A DNA stretch of 64,000 nt from Cordilura impudica (Eukaryota > Arthropoda > Insecta > Diptera > Scathophagidae), in contig OY821517.1 in the NCBI GenBank assembly GCA_963682025.1, forward strand, positions 235,457,749-235,521,748, read 5' to 3'. Numbering within the stretch: the first letter of the stretch is position 1; the number at the start of each line of letters is the position of its first letter. The notes beneath the pieces are model-generated. The model was not told the origin of the DNA. It searched no databases and saw only the letters and a list, made by a program, of their open reading frames with translations. Below, one piece after another: positions 22,553 through 32,871 of the stretch. The position numbers were made by a program, and so were the translations under genes.

Positions 22553-23440
22553 ATGGAAAACATCACTACGCTTTTATTTGCTAAACAAATTTTAAATGAG
22601 TTGTTCGATTCATTTTTATCATCATCTGATTATGAAATATATGATATGATCATGGGACGAAATCCACAACCGCGAGTGAAATTATTTGTGGAGAACGTAA
22701 ATAATGAGTGCTCTGAAGTTGATCCTACCAGGTAAGAAGACAACAGTCAACTATTGAAAACCATGTATTGTCATTTTTGTGGTAAGCTTGGCCAAATTCA
22801 TAAAATACAAGAAGTAAAAATATTGTTTGTATGTTTAGCGGGAATAAAACCACCTTTAGAGAGGTGGCAAACCTTTACGACATTTCATTGTCAAACCTTC
22901 ACAATTCCTTCAACAAGGTTTTACAATTCATTATGGAAGATGGAGCGCCGGAAGCAATAAAGTTTCCTCAATCAGACGATGAAAAAGAAGCTGTTGCGAA
23001 AGAGCTTGAAAATGTATGATAATCTCTATTGATATGAAAAAATTTTATTAAAACAGTTTTAATAACTGTTTTACATTTATATTTACATTGCAGTAAGGAC
23101 ACCAAAACATAAAATTCGCTCAACATATGCGAACAGGCATGATGGTGTTTCAATAACCATGCAGGGTATTTGTGATTCGAAGTTACGATTCCTAGACGTC
23201 TACACTGGAATCCCCAGCAAAATCCATGACTCTAGGATATTAAATTTATCGTTTATAAGAAAAGATTTGCAGCGTTTATGCTTTCCTGATTCTCATTTAC
23301 TGGGAGATTCTGCATACCCCTTAATGGAATATCTTTTGACACCATATTGTGATTATAGCAACATGAGCGATTTGAAAAAAAATTATAATTTAAGATTTTG
23401 CAGAACACGTGTTAAGATCGAGAATGCATATGGTGTATAA
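22553..23440 (+). pseudogene. Harbinger (HARBI1-like) DDE transposase, broken
   Basis: The N-terminal part is at 22553-22735. After a frame change, the helical region GNKTTFREVANLYDISLS lies at about 22836-23010. A stretch with GTATG and TTGCAG may be a decayed intron (about 23013-23094). RTPKHKIRSTYANRHDGVS follows, then the DDE core at 23159-23440 with GICDSKLRFLDVYTGIPSKIHDSR, LLGDSAYP and the glutamate in VKIENAYG. About 40 residues usually found before RTPK seem missing. It is typical of Harbinger transposases and is inactive here. Confidence 0.8.
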
Positions 23441-23950
23441 AATGTTGTGTTCTTCACAACATGTGTATCGATAGGGTGAAAATTTTCCTGAAGATATTAA
23501 TGAAATATGCAGCAATGAATCAAATACAACTGAGCCTTTATGCGAGAACAGAAGACACAATTTACTTTCTCAATTAGGTCAAATTAAAAGAAATCAAATT
23601 AAATTTTTTTAATTCAACAACAAATTAATGTATATAATTATTTAAAAAAAATTAACATAATAAAAACAAACATCTATTTACATAAACTTATAGTTTGGGC
23701 TTCAATTCATAAAAATAATTATATATTAAAAAAAAGTTTTCAATAAATTTTGATACAAAATGCACTGCATTGAAATAGAAACAAATTATTATCATAAATA
23801 ACATCTTTCAACATGTGTAATTTTGTGCATCGAAGAGCGGGTTTAAAGTTACTGTCGTAGTTAAATATTGATATGATGTTATTCAGAATCATTATGTTAG
23901 ATTTAATTTTTTTTAAATCGATAAAAATTTAGAATTAATGGCTGCCGATG
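23441..23950 (+). other. Harbinger interior without a clear gene
   Basis: A/T-rich; no domain recognised. Probably the untranslated space between the two convergent Harbinger genes. Confidence 0.4.
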
Positions 23951-23959
23951 AATTTTTAT

Positions 23960-24300
23960 TAAGAAATTAATTGGCAATATTTAACTTCGACATTAAGAGG
24001 AAAGATGTTCCATAAAATATCCCAATTCTCATTTTTTGTTTTTTCATTGACCCAATTGCTGGCAAATAGTTTCCTTATAGTTCTAGCAACAGCCGGGTGT
24101 CTCCATCTGTCCAAACTAAAAAAAATAATTATATTTATACATTATTATATTTATAAGATTTTCTTCATATACGTACATACACTGCACTGTTTTACTATTA
24201 CTTGGGCTCTCATCACTTTCATTGTTAAACATTAAATATTCGAAATTTTCTATTTCTATTTCCATTTTAATTGTTATTATTTATATTTTTTCTTTTGGCT
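23960..24300 (-). pseudogene. Second Harbinger protein (Myb/SANT-like), fragment
   Basis: On the minus strand, an ATG near 24268 starts an acidic segment (MEIEIENFEYLMFNNESDESPS). An intron-like stretch follows (donor near 24182, acceptor TTTTTAG near 24120). After it comes a Trp-rich segment (RWRHPAVARTIRKLFASNW, then NENWDILWNIFPL). Harbinger elements normally encode a Myb-like DNA-binding partner for the transposase, and the Trp spacing fits loosely. E interrupts the element just upstream. The assignment rests on context and is moderate. Confidence 0.45.
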
Positions 24301-24329
24301 TTGGCTTCTTGTGTTTATTTGTTTATATA

Positions 24330-24651
24330 AGTTAATGACATAAATGTTATTTCATAAAAAAAACATACCAAATAAAATAATTTGGTTAAATTGCTGACAA
24401 TGCGTCTGCAATATTTTGAGAAAACATAAAAACTCACAGCGCGTGTAAGCTTAACATTTTCTGCAAACCAACAGAAAATAGACAGGTTGAAATGAGGCTT
24501 CGGCAAATTTGGTATCATTTAATAACTTGTGCAATTAGTTTTAGTAGTCAGTTCGCTTTAAGCTTTTGAATGAAATAAATACAAGAATAATAAAAAAATA
24601 AAAAAATAAGTTTTTCCTTTTAATCATTTTAAAATAAATGTAAGTTTAATT
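24330..24651 (+). repeat. 5' LTR of errantivirus E
   Basis: 322 bp, AGTTAATG...GTTTAATT. Pairs with 31156-31475. Confidence 0.95.
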
Positions 24652-24668
24652 GGCGCCCAACGAAAAGC
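24651..24668 (+). promoter_or_regulatory. Primer-binding site of errantivirus E
   Basis: TGGCGCCCAACG overlaps the last LTR base. This is the lysine-tRNA-type site and differs from the serine type in B. Confidence 0.85.
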
Positions 24669-24911
24669 AAAAGTCGCGTTCGTTATCCTTCTTAAATAAA
24701 ACCGTAAGCCCTAAAGTAGTGCAGCCATATAAGCCCTCAAGGAGAGCAAGTGGCTTAAGGAGAATAACCAGAAGCGGCAAAAACTAGCGTGAATAAAACT
24801 CACACCCACTAGTAGTGCGCATCGAGGGACCCCCAGTAACCTTAGCGGCAAAAAGGATAACTCCCCAGCGTCTTGGGATGCATCACATACCAATATTATT
24901 GTAAGAATTTC

Positions 24912-25255
24912 ATTTATATTATTTAACTAAGTGAATTAAACTTGAAACAATTAAATTCGAAGAAATTTTATATTATTTAATTAAGTGAATTAAATTTGAT
25001 ACAGTTAAATCCGAACCAATTTTATATTATTTAACTAAGTGAATTAAAATTTTAAACAATTAAATTTGAAGCAATTTTATAACTAAGCGAGTTAAAATTT
25101 GAAAAAATTAAATTTAAAGAAATTTTATATTATCGAACTAAGTGAATTAAAATTTTAAACAATTATATTTGAAGCAATTTTATAACTAATTAAATTTGAA
25201 ACAGTTAAATTTTATATAATTTAAGGCAATTTTATATTATTTAGCTAGGCAAATT
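24912..25255 (+). repeat. Tandem array in the E leader
   Basis: Six to seven diverged units of about 50-56 bp built on TATATTATTTAACTAAGTG and GAATTAAA-x-TTTGAAACAATT. The array lies between the primer-binding site and gag, in the same position as the unrelated array of B. Non-coding. Confidence 0.85.
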
Positions 25256-25413
25256 ATTAAAACAATATTTCAAAAAACTAATAATAAATTTGTTCAACTC
25301 TGCGAATCCGAACTCCGGACCCTCCAGGGTAGAAGAACATCCCTTTCTAAAAGGGATAAATTAATTAAGTAATATACAATAACATATTGTAAAACAATAT
25401 CTATTTCGACAAA

Positions 25414-26199
25414 ATGTCAAACCCCAATAATTAAATAAGACCTAGTGTTTTGGACGCTGCAGGCGTTCCACCGGTACAGCCAGCCCGTACGGCACAACCA
25501 CCTTCACAAACAAATATAACACCAGAAATGGTCAACGCTTTTAGTGAGATTGCTAGGAGAATTATACAGGAAAATTTTAACCGTGACAATATATTACTTA
25601 ATTCCACAGACGAAACTATTAAACCAGAACATCAGGGACAACTCAATGACTTAGACAAAATACCAGATATTGTACGTAGCCTTAGAGAATTTGCTGGGAA
25701 TCCAGGAGAATATAGCTCATGGAGAAAGAGTATAGACCGTGTGCTTAAAATATATGAAAATTCTAGAGGTACACCAAAATACTTCGGCATACTTAGCGTT
25801 ATTAGGAACAAAATTGTAAGCAACGCTGACGCAGCCCTCGAGTCATATAACACCCCTTTAGGTTGGAAAGCGATTTCCCACTGTTTAGCACTTAATTATT
25901 CTGATAAGCGTGATATTACTACCCTTGCATGTCAGCTTACATCATTAACACAAGGACGAAATTCTATTTCCCAATTTTACCAAGAAGTTTATAATCACTT
26001 GTCACTGATATTAAATAAATTATCAGGTCTAGAAATGGGACAAGAAGCCATGCAACTTCTCACACAAACGTATAGAAACAAAGCCCTGGACACGTTCATT
26101 AGAGGCCTCAATGGCGATCTTCCTAGACTTTTAGGTATGAGGGAACCATCTGAATTACCTCAGGCATTACACTTATGTATGAAGTTAGAGAACCGATGA
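25414..26199 (+). pseudogene. gag: Gag of errantivirus E
   Basis: The probable start is ATG at 25414. Codon 7 is TAA (25432-25434), after which the frame is open for 249 residues from 25450. The capsid-like part includes FAGNPGEYSSWRKSIDRVL and FIRGLNGDLPRLLG, ending with [15 protein letters not shown] stop at 26197 and frame changes split the Pro/Gln-rich tail (26215-26415). There is no zinc knuckle. The early nonsense codon alone would abolish Gag unless bypassed. Confidence 0.85.
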
Positions 26200-26439
26200 T
26201 TCAGGACACAATAATTGAGCCATAGAAATAGTCAACACCAACCACCTCAAACACCCCCTAGAAAACAGCAATTTCAGAGGCAACAATTTTATCCACAAAT
26301 AGCATATTTACCTCAAACAGTACAATATCAACCCCTTACAAATGACAATTTTAGGAGACAAGCACCAAATCCAAATTTTTACAATCAACCATTTCATAGA
26401 CAAAATTTTCCGTAAAATCCACATAGTTCAGGAGGAACC

Positions 26440-28408
26440 CGAGGAACAAACCTGGGAAGGGTACTATAATAGCTACGAACAACAAGAGGAGAGTATCCAT
26501 GAGGACGATTGCAATCAATTTGCGGACGTTCATCACTTCCTTACTTTAAGTGTAGGACAAGTGATGGGAAAATTTTAGAATTTTTAATAGACACCGGATC
26601 GAACAAAAATTATATTCAACCTTCTCTAGCGAAACATCCGAAACCGAACGAAACCATATTTTTCGCGAATTCAATAGGTGGTAAAACTAGAATTTCACAC
26701 TACATCGAACTAAATCTTTTTGGACTTAGAGACAAAACACTTAAGTTTTTCATTTTACCAACACTCAAATCCTTTGACGCCATTATTGGCAATGACACTG
26801 TGAAGCAACTTAAGGCAGTCATATATACCTCCAACTATTATATGCTCATAGAGAATAAAATTAGAATACCCATTAAACAAAGAGTGTCGAAAGCTGTACA
26901 CAATATCGACGCAAAAATTGAGCACTTAGCTTTAGATAAAAAAAAAAATGAAATCACTGCTACATCCGTTCCCAACACTATTTGCCGACCCGGACAAAAA
27001 ACTTACTTATGCAACAAAGGTTGTTGGCGAAATTAGAACATCTACAGAAACCCCAATTTATACAAGATACTACCCATACCCAATGTCGCTAAAATCAGAA
27101 GTAGAGGACCAAATTAACCAACTCCTTGAAGATGGAATTATTCAACCATCACGATCCCCACACAACTCACCCGTCTGGATCGTAAATAAAAAACCAGACT
27201 CTGAGGGAAATAAACAGTATAGGAAATTGAATTCAGTAACAATTAGTGACCGATATCCGATTCCTGAAATTAATGAAGTCCTGGCACAATTGGGACGCAA
27301 CAAATTTTTCTCGGTTACTGATTTAAAAAGTGGATTTCACCAAATCCTGTTAAAAGAGTCAGACGAGGAGAAACCCCCAATTTTTCAAAAAGCGTTGGAC
27401 GACATCTTGCGAATCTATATAGGCAAAATTTGTTATGTCTATATTGAAGACATTATAATTTTTGGCGAAACTGGAAAGGAACACATGAAGAATTTAGAAA
27501 CAATTTTTGAGGTGCTAAAAAGAGGAAATATGAAAATTCAATTAGGTAAATGTAACTTTTTCGCAAAAGAAGTTGAATTTTTAGGATTTATAGTAACAGC
27601 TGACAGAATAAGAGCAAATCCGTCAAAAGTAGAAGCAATAGAAAAAGTTCCTATTCCAGGAATCCTCAAAGAAATTAGATCATTCTTGGGAATGTCTGGA
27701 TTTTACAGACGTTTCATTAAGGACTATGCTAAGTTAGCAAAACAGTTAACTCTCATTTTGAGAGGGGAGGAAGGACGATTGTCCAAGCGAATATCGGCAA
27801 AGAGAGAAATAACCCTTGACAATAGTGCAATAGAAACTTTCAATAAGATTAAAAGAACTCTAGCATCGAACGAAGTAATGCTACAATACCCTGACTTTAA
27901 AAAAGAATTCCACCTAACCACTGACGCTTCTAATTATGCGATAGGAGCAGTGCTAGAACAAGACGGAAAACCAATCATATTTATCCCAAGAACACTTTCA
28001 AAATATGAAGAACACTATGCAACCAACGAGAAAGAGATGATCGCCATTATATGGGCTCTAAAAACCTTACGAAGTTACCTCTACAGTCCAGTTGCCATAA
28101 AAATATTCACAGATCATCAACCCTTGACTCACGCACTCAGCAACAAAAACAGCAACAGCAAGCTAAAAAGATGGAAGGCAATATTAGAAGAATACAACTA
28201 CGAACTTAAATACAAACCAGGCAGGACAAACGTTGTAGCAGACACACTTTCAAGAATCCCAGACAGCAAACAACAAATAAATTCATTGACAGCAACACAA
28301 CATACCGACGATAGCTCTTCGCCAAATCTGATGCCATATACAGACGTACCAATTAATGTTTTCAAAAACCAACTATTTCTTTCAATAGGAGATTCAGCCT
28401 CTTATTAA
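26440..28408 (+). pseudogene. pol: Protease, RT and RNase H of errantivirus E
   Basis: The protease (LEFLIDTGSNKNYI, DAIIGNDTV) is open at 26509-27036. An A-run (26940-26948) marks a frameshift into RT, open at 26948-28408. RT has motif A (FSVTDLKSGFHQI) but two in-frame deletions: about 7 residues in the stretch before RKLN, and about 20-25 residues between KESDEEK and the PPIFQKALDD segment. The active site reads YVYIEDIII rather than YIDD, so a catalytic aspartate is changed to glutamate. RNase H motifs (TDASNYAIGAVL, NEKEMIAIIW, FTDHQPLTHAL, NVVADTLSRI) are complete. Confidence 0.9.
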
Positions 28409-29179
28409 TTTAAGATCATCTTCCCCACGTACCATAGACACATTATAGTTGAACCTAATTTTACTGAAGATAACCTTACAAAAATCTTAAAGCGATACTT
28501 GAACCCCTCGGTGACGAACGGAATCTTTACTGATGATTGTATCTTAGGATATAAGACTACCTTTACAGGAACTACTAATAAACTTCGGTATCCCAAAAAA
28601 AAAATTGTCATATTTAGATAATGAGATATTCATTGAGCTCAGCCCCAATAATTTTTATGCTCGAAAATCAATATGGCATCCAGATAATTAAGACACCCCT
28701 GTACACAAGTACAGTTAACGGACAGATAGAACGTTTCCACTCCACCCTTTCTGAAATAATGCGTTGCGTAAAGGCTGAAAATACACATATAAATTTTGAA
28801 GAATTACTCTACAGATCTTTATACAAATATAACCACTCAATACACTCAACGATTAAACTCAACGATTAAAAGGAAACCAATAGAAGCATTTTTCGGACGA
28901 ACCAAAAATAATGACCCAAAACAGATAGAAAAAGATAGGTTGGACAATGTGGAGAAGATCATTGACAAACAAAATAAAGATCTCGAATTTCATAACAAAA
29001 AAAGAATATCTCCCCCTAGCTATAAGCCGAACGATACTGTGTATGTGAAAATAAATAAAAGACTAGGCAGTAAACTAACACCTAGGTACAAAAAAGAGAA
29101 AGTTAAAGAGGACAAAGGAGATACAATTTTAACAGAATCCGGACGTATAGTTAATAAATCTCATATAAAAAATCTGTAA
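28409..29179 (+). pseudogene. pol: Integrase of errantivirus E, N-terminally deleted
   Basis: The zinc domain and the first catalytic aspartate are missing: the linker jumps near 28555 into GIPKK, followed by YLDNEIF in a broken frame (second aspartate, about 28614). The open part at 28621 holds NGQIERFHSTLSEIMRC (glutamate). A tandem duplication of about 11-12 bp (aactcaacgatt, 28848-28870) shifts the frame; the tail continues at 28796-29179 with RKPIEAFFGRT and a GPY-like segment ending IVNKSHIKNL. Confidence 0.85.
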
Positions 29180-29189
29180 AGTATCCTGA

Positions 29190-29455
29190 TGGCTCGTAAT
29201 GGGCGTCTCAGGAAGTAGAAGAAACGCGGATAATCTCTGCCTTTGAAAAACTCTACAAATTGCCTGCCTGGAGGTTGCTGGCAGCCCCAGCACCAGGATC
29301 GGATGCGGAAGCCTAATAAGCTACCACATCTTAAACAACACTTATTAATGAAACCTCAACTATATTAAACCAAAAACGATCTGATTTACTGATGACAACC
29401 TTTAGCATGAAAAAACGGATTGGGGTCCTATGCTCCTTATAGGAGTTTCGGGAAC

Positions 29456-29485
<30 letters not shown>
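29190..29485 (+). repeat. Higher-GC insertion ending in (TA)n
   Basis: Between integrase and env, about 290 bp differ in composition from the neighbours (CTGGCAGCCCCAGC, GGGGTCCTATGCTCC) and end in about a dozen TA dinucleotides (29457-29480). This looks like a 5'-truncated non-LTR element tail, but I cannot name a family. No ORF of note. Confidence 0.45.
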
Positions 29486-29487
<2 letters not shown>

Positions 29488-29740
29488 ATAATTAAAAATT
29501 AGTAATAATAAATTAAAAACAAAAAAATTATAAATAGAAATATAGAAAGAATTATCGAGCAATATGCCATAGGCATACGATTTAGAAAATAATAAACGTT
29601 AACGTAAAATCTAAATGCTGGAAATAAATATATGTACGTAATATTGTATTAAATGAAAATAGAAAGAAAAATATAGAGAATGAAATTATAGTTATCAAAC
29701 AATAATATAAGAAAAAAAATAAAAAACCTTAATTTACTTA
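29486..29740 (+). other. A/T-rich spacer before env of E
   Basis: No gene or repeat recognised. A TTACTTACAG at about 29734-29743 could serve as an env splice acceptor (inference). Confidence 0.4.
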
Positions 29741-29759
29741 CAGAATTTTCACCTATATG

Positions 29760-31138
29760 GTGCATGCAGAATTTCAGGTTCTGGACTACACGAATTCTCA
29801 ATTAGTTACTCTGAAAGATGACACAGCTAGAATATAAGAAGGAACTTTTAAAATAATCCATTTAATTGACTTAACGGAATATGACCAAATGACGACTGAA
29901 ATAGAAAAGACAATTAACAATAATATAACAGCGACCCTGGAGTTACACCCTTTTCTCGTACACGACTTATCTCAAATCCGCACGCTTATAGCAAGGATAA
30001 ACCCTAAAATAAGGAGGAAATGATCACTAGACTTTATAGGCTCTACATGGAAGTGGATTGCGGGTAACCCCGATCACAATGACCTAGAAATAATTAATGA
30101 CGATTTACGAAATTTCACCGAAAGTAATAACAGGCAGGTAATCATAAATAAAATACTAATTGAGAAAATAAACGAACAAAATCTGAGAAGTAATCAAATA
30201 ATGAAAGTTAAGAACAAAGTACCAACTAAGACTAATTAAAGAAGAATTGTTAAATATAGAATACGCCTTACATTGGGCCAAATCTAATGTAGTAAATTCA
30301 TTTATATTATCTAACATAGAAATAAAAACTATAAAAGAAATTGTTAAACACGATGGAATACCCTATGTAAACATTGAAGAATAATTAGAATTCACAGATA
30401 TTAATATAGCCGTAAACGGTTCAATGATTGTTTATATTTTAAGTTTACCCACTACACAAAACGAAGAATGTGGAACTCTTATAATGAAACCCGTAAAATC
30501 TACTAATAAGATAACCAAAATTGAATATGAAAAAATCCTAAAATGTAAAAGAAAAACCTTTGGAATTAAATCTGATTGTAAGAAATATAACAAAAAAGTA
30601 TTTGTAATGAAAAAAACTTAGTAGAATTAAGTGAAAATAATTGTATAATTAAACTATTGAAAAGCGAATTGCCAATCTGCACACTCACTAATGCTGATCA
30701 TGTAACGATTTCGAAGAAATACAACCTGGAATACTATTCCTAAATGACTACAATGGCACTGCACTGATTGATAATCAACCACTTCAACTAACAGGCACTT
30801 TTATAAAGCATCTTAATTCAACTATAAAATTACACGATAAAGTTTTTTATGTCCAAGAAATGACATACTTGGAACCATTACCAGCTATCTTACAGCAATC
30901 AACTGTAAAAGACCAGCTAGAAGAATTCCTTTCTCTTGAAATGATTAAAGACCTTGAGATACGGAATATAAATAAAATCGCAAATGTAGACCTGATCAAC
31001 AAAATCAGCCTTACCTTTAACACCATTATAACAGTAATTCTTATTGCTCTAATTATTATTCTAACAGCAAGATTTTGGAAAGGCAAGTTTAAACAGAACA
31101 TGATGTCTGAAACGAATCCCATGCCGACAGGGACGTAA
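29760..31138 (+). pseudogene. env: Envelope (F-like) gene of errantivirus E
   Basis: The N-terminal part is readable from about 29762. The furin-type site reads RRK followed by TGA at about 30019-30021, in place of the final Arg. The fusion-peptide-like SLDFIGSTWKWIAG and NPDHND follow. More stops lie near 30238, 30383 and 30619. The open C-terminal part (30860-31138) has the transmembrane segment (FNTIITVILIALIIILTARF) and a short basic tail. The fusion peptide differs from those of A and B, which share a GTMD motif. Confidence 0.8.
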
Positions 31139-31144
31139 GCACTT

Positions 31145-31155
31145 GAGAGAGGAGG
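31145..31155 (+). promoter_or_regulatory. Polypurine tract of errantivirus E
   Basis: gagagaggagg directly precedes the LTR start AGTTAACG at 31156. Confidence 0.85.
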
Positions 31156-31475
31156 AGTTAACGACATAAATGTTATTTCATAAAAAAAACATACAAAATA
31201 AAATAATTTGGTTAAATTGCTGACGATGCGTCTGCAATATTTTAAGAAAACATAAAAAACTCACAGCGCGTGTAAGCTTAACATTTTCTGCAAACCAACA
31301 GAAAACAGACAGCGCGTGTTGAAATGAGGCATCGGCAAATTTGGTATCATTTAATAACTTGTGCAATTAGTTTTAGTAGTCAGTTCGCTTTTAGCTTTTG
31401 AATGAAATAAATACAAGGATAATAAAAAAATAAGTTTTTCCTTTTAATCATTTTAAAATATATGTAAGTTTAATT
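31156..31475 (+). repeat. 3' LTR of errantivirus E
   Basis: 320 bp, pairs with 24330-24651, followed by TATA. Confidence 0.95.
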
Positions 31476-31657
31476 TATATTCAAGAAAAATGTCAACAAA
31501 AAACAGCTGTTCATTGAAAAAAAGTGTTACAAAGTTGTGATTTAATGTTCTATTCTGACCATTAAATATGTGACATCTTAAAAGTGTGGGGTAAACATTA
31601 AAAAAATTCACATAATAAAGGGGTAACATTTTATTTCAGAAAAGAAAACACCATAAG

Positions 31658-31809
31658 CTCGGATTTGTTAATTTTAAATTTTATTATAATCATGTTCATA
31701 ATATTATACTATTTTATACAACGGAATCAGAAAATGTATATTGCACCAGAAGCAAAGCCTACTAGTCCATTTCTACAATTAGCAAATCCTATTAGCGCAT
31801 CGAATTTCT
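31658..31809 (+). pseudogene. env: Envelope C-terminus of errantivirus A
   Basis: Directly right of the Harbinger element, the frame that broke at 22255 resumes. About 20 hydrophobic residues (LLILNFIIIMFIILYYFI) form the transmembrane anchor. A short basic/polar cytoplasmic tail follows and ends in TAA at about 31807. The stretch is open without stops. It lies about 45 bp upstream of the polypurine tract and the A 3' LTR, as expected. Confidence 0.8.
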
Positions 31810-31840
31810 AAAGAAACATAACGATTGGGCACAATCAATT

Positions 31841-31852
31841 TGACAAGGGGAG
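31841..31852 (+). promoter_or_regulatory. Polypurine tract of errantivirus A
   Basis: The purine run aaggggag abuts the LTR start AGTTAAGG. It would prime plus-strand DNA synthesis in reverse transcription. Confidence 0.7.
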
Positions 31853-32360
31853 AGTTAAGGTGAAAAACATTAATACATTTTACTAAATTTTTTTTTGCAT
31901 TCAATGTCTGCAAATATTTCGCAACATTCAATTAATTTCCGCCTTGCTTAACAAAATTATTAAGAATTGTTTTATTTGGTTCACACCAAATATTTCTTAT
32001 ATTTCTTTGGAAATTGGATTGCGTTAAATGACAATAATAATTGTAAACTGCAATTCTGCAGTTTACTTTAAAAGAAAGAAACATAATATAAATTTGGTAT
32101 TTTTTGTATTTCTTGGGAAATTTGGACTGCGCTTCCAAAATAAAAATAACAATAATAATATTTGTAAACTGCAATTCTGCAGTTTACTTTAAAAGAAAAA
32201 ACATTTAGTATTTTTTGTAAATTAGTTAGTTACTATTTTGATCTCAATAAAGAAACAATAAAAAAGTAAGCTCAGAGAGCTGAAAAAAACGAATATAGTT
32301 AATTCGTGCTTTCCTTTAAAATTGCAAGGAATTCTGCTCTAAACTGGAGCAGATATAAGT
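31853..32360 (+). repeat. 3' LTR of errantivirus A
   Basis: The first ~215 bp match 800-1015. The GTAAACTGCA...TGCAGTTTAC hairpin occurs twice, at 32043-32066 and 32164-32187, with similar flanking sequence, so this LTR carries an internal duplication. AATAAA signals lie near 32247-32260. The end at 32360 is inferred from the GATA match to the left flank. Confidence 0.7.
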
Positions 32361-32364
32361 GATA

Positions 32365-32871
32365 CTCCGACTTCACGCACATGCATCCGTCATTGTGTTT
32401 TTAATCATCAAAGGCTGTGTTTACAGGGTGACTTTTGACGACGTTGTTTTTCGACGTCTCTTTTTGTTTGTAGGCGAACGGTGTAGAGTAGCAAGAGGGG
32501 TAAACAAAAAGACACGATTTCTGTTTCCAAGACTTTTTTCATATTTCTCTTTACACTCATTTCTTTTTTTCTTGATACGTTTTATTCTTTTTCGTACTTT
32601 GAAGTGGCCACTTCTGTATGATCAAGAATCGTTTGCATTTTTATTTATTTTATTTAATATTTATGCATAATTTCTTTAAACTGAATATGTTTTAACTTAA
32701 AACATTTAAATATTGACACGTTATGCTATTTGATTAGATATTCTAAAGATTCTACTCTTAATAATTTAAATATTAAATAGGGTTTTTTTGTATAGTGTGA
32801 AAAATTGTGATAAATTATTATGTGTTAAAAGATTAAATCTTAAATCTTAATGTAAATAATATTTAACAAAT
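32365..32871. other. Unassigned DNA between errantivirus A and element F
   Basis: An open stretch of 103 codons (32359-32670) is hydrophobic and low in information and is probably not a gene. No transposon motif was recognised. This may be a short piece of older flanking DNA. Confidence 0.4.

Larger units (their letters stand above)
24330..31475 (+). mobile_element. Errantivirus E (gypsy-type), inserted in Harbinger
   Basis: LTRs lie at 24330-24651 and 31156-31475 with a perfect TATA duplication (24326-24329 and 31476-31479). The length is 7146 bp. Gag, PR, RT, RNase H, IN and env follow in order. Its Gag and Pol are close to element A. About ten differences between the LTRs are visible by eye, so it is not brand new. 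It is inactive through stops, RT and IN deletions and a changed RT active site. Confidence 0.95.
22256..31652 (+). mobile_element. PIF/Harbinger element inserted in the A env gene
   Basis: The left end GGCGTTTTCTTTT (22262) and the inverse of the right end (GGTGTTTTCTTTT, ending 31652) form imperfect terminal repeats that stay similar for about 35 bp. ATAAG is present on both sides (22251-22255 and 31653-31657) and includes the TAA typical of Harbinger duplications. Six bases (tctaac) precede the left repeat, so the exact end is uncertain. The A env frame reads straight across when the insert is removed. About 2.2 kb is Harbinger; the rest is errantivirus E. It carries a transposase on plus and a fragment of a second gene on minus. 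Confidence 0.8.
800..32360 (+). mobile_element. Errantivirus A (gypsy-type), host of the nest
   Basis: LTR matches at 800 and 31853 enclose gag, protease, RT, RNase H, integrase and env pieces in canonical order on the plus strand. About 6 kb belongs to A itself: roughly 800-2598, 12699-14335, 20309-22255 and 31653-32360. The rest is made of later insertions: B in the RT, C in the integrase, and Harbinger with E in env. The A protein can be read across each junction; for example, RT breaks after the Val-Phe-Thr codons at 2597 and resumes with Arg-Leu-Pro-Phe-Gly at 12703. A also carries its own internal deletions in PR and RT and many stops, so it is the oldest and most decayed element here. 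Confidence 0.9.

Noticed and set aside
32359..32670. 103-codon plus-strand ORF
   Set aside because: Phe/Leu/Arg-rich, no domain, no relation to neighbours; likely random.
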